Assembly (NCBI GenBank): GCA_900762945.1
Contig: CAAFIN010000366.1
Location: 1 to 5,653 of the forward strand
DNA: 5,653 nt
Source: Clostridia bacterium
GTDB taxonomy: Bacteria; Bacillota; Clostridia; Christensenellales; Pumilibacteraceae
Direction: 5' to 3'
Under the pieces are notes generated by a model. The model was not told where the DNA came from, made no database searches, and saw nothing but the letters and a program-made list of their open reading frames with translations. Below, in pieces: positions 5,020 through 5,653 of this stretch (positions within the stretch are counted from its first letter, which is position 1; each line of letters opens with the position of its first letter). Made by a program: the position numbers and the translations under genes.

Positions 5020-5646
5020 ATGGCTAGTATTAAAGTATATAAGCAGACCGGCGCCGAAGCCGGCACGATGAACCTCGACGACAGCGTGTTCGCAGTCGAA
5101 TTCAACGAAGCGCTCGTTCATCAGGTAGTCGTGGCTCAGCAGAATAACGCAAGACAGGGCACCAAGTCCACGCTCACCAGAACCGAAGTTCGCGGCGGCG
5201 GCATCAAGCCGTGGCGTCAGAAGGGTACGGGCAGAGCGCGTCAGGGCTCTATCAGATCTCCGCAGTGGACGGGCGGCGGCGTCGTGTTCGCACCCAAGCC
5301 CCGCGACTTCTCGCAGAAGGTCAACAAGCAGATGAAACGCGGCGCGCTGTGCTGCGTACTCTCCGACAAAGTTGCCGAGAACGCGATGGTAGTCGTCGAC
5401 GAGATCAAACTCGAAGCGGCAAAGACCAAAGAAATGGTCGCGGTAATGAAGGCGCTCGGCGTTGAAAAACGCGCGCTCCTGGTAGTCACCGACGCCGACG
5501 AGGCTGTGGTACGCGCGGCGAACAATATCCCCAACGTTACCACGATCAATTCCACGCTCATCAACGTTTACGACGTTATGGCTAACGAGAAACTCGTTAT
5601 GACAAAGAGCGCGGTCGAGAAAATCGAGGAGGCATACAAAGCATGA
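5020..5646 (+). CDS. rplD: 50S ribosomal protein L4
   Basis: L4 binds 23S rRNA domain I, and its long loop lines the nascent peptide exit tunnel. The 208-residue sequence has FNEALVHQVVVA (28-39), identical to E. coli L4, and the tunnel loop at about 45-97 including IKPWRQKGTGRARQGSIRSP (62-81). Lys63, the position where E. coli changes give macrolide resistance, is unaltered. QKVNK and the C-terminal alpha/beta domain follow. GGAGGT (5010-5015) sets the start. The stop overlaps the next ATG in ATGA, so rplW translation is probably coupled. In E. coli L4 also binds the S10 operon leader to repress its own operon. Whether it does so here with the leader at 3824-4043 is untested. Confidence 0.98.
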   Translation: MASIKVYKQTGAEAGTMNLDDSVFAVEFNEALVHQVVVAQQNNARQGTKSTLTRTEVRGGGIKPWRQKGTGRARQGSIRSPQWTGGGVVFAPKPRDFSQKVNKQMKRGALCCVLSDKVAENAMVVVDEIKLEAAKTKEMVAVMKALGVEKRALLVVTDADEAVVRAANNIPNVTTINSTLINVYDVMANEKLVMTKSAVEKIEEAYKA

Positions 5647-5653
5647 ACGCTTA
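5643..5653 (+). CDS. rplW: 50S ribosomal protein L23, first codons only (cut by window end)
   Basis: Only ATG-AAC-GCT and two further bases are visible, encoding Met-Asn-Ala. GAGGAGG at 5626-5632, inside the end of rplD, is ten bases upstream, and the ATG overlaps the rplD stop as ATGA. The identity comes from the conserved S10 operon order S10-L3-L4-L23 and from the fact that many L23 proteins begin this way. The residues seen cannot prove it alone. Confidence 0.75.

Overview
The window looks like chromosomal DNA from a low-to-moderate GC Gram-positive bacterium, most likely an uncultured member of the Clostridia (Firmicutes). I infer this from strong purine-rich Shine-Dalgarno sites before every gene, sigma-70/sigma-A type promoters with 17-bp spacers, a lipoprotein binding protein for amino-acid uptake, and Firmicutes-like S10, L3 and L4 sequences. 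The taxonomic call rests on protein character only and is not firm below class level. All recognisable genes are on the + strand. No mobile element, CRISPR array, tRNA or rRNA was seen.

Region 1 (about 1-2700) is a polar amino-acid ABC importer operon: binding lipoprotein (38-889), HisM/GlnP-type permease (988-1704) and GlnQ-type ATPase (1704-2666). A long imperfect hairpin (929-971) fills the gap between the first two genes. Permease and ATPase overlap by one base (TAATG). The ATPase is unusual: it has a cysteine-rich N-terminal extension and a charged insertion of about 35-40 residues between the Q-loop and the signature motif. A weak terminator candidate follows.

Region 2 (about 2720-3610) is a single-gene unit: an extended -10 promoter, a Cof-type HAD phosphatase (2780-3577) and a clear Rho-independent terminator (3584-3608).

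Region 3 (3609-4043) is a 435-base non-coding stretch. It starts with 34 bases of perfectly alternating purine-pyrimidine (Z-DNA-prone), then a short foldable segment, an A-rich UP-like tract, and a promoter with full consensus -35 and -10 boxes (TTGACA-17-TATAAT). After that comes a leader of about 220 nt that can fold into several nested helices. Three copies of the core AAGTGCGG lie here, one inverted upstream of the promoter and two direct in the leader. This is the most interesting part of the window.

Region 4 (4044-5653) is the start of the S10 ribosomal protein operon: rpsJ (S10/NusE), rplC (L3), rplD (L4) and the first codons of rplW (L23), all tightly spaced and each with its own ribosome binding site. 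L4 is the known autogenous repressor of this operon in E. coli and relatives, so a structured leader in front of this operon is a natural candidate for ribosomal-protein feedback, although the leader here does not match a family I can name.
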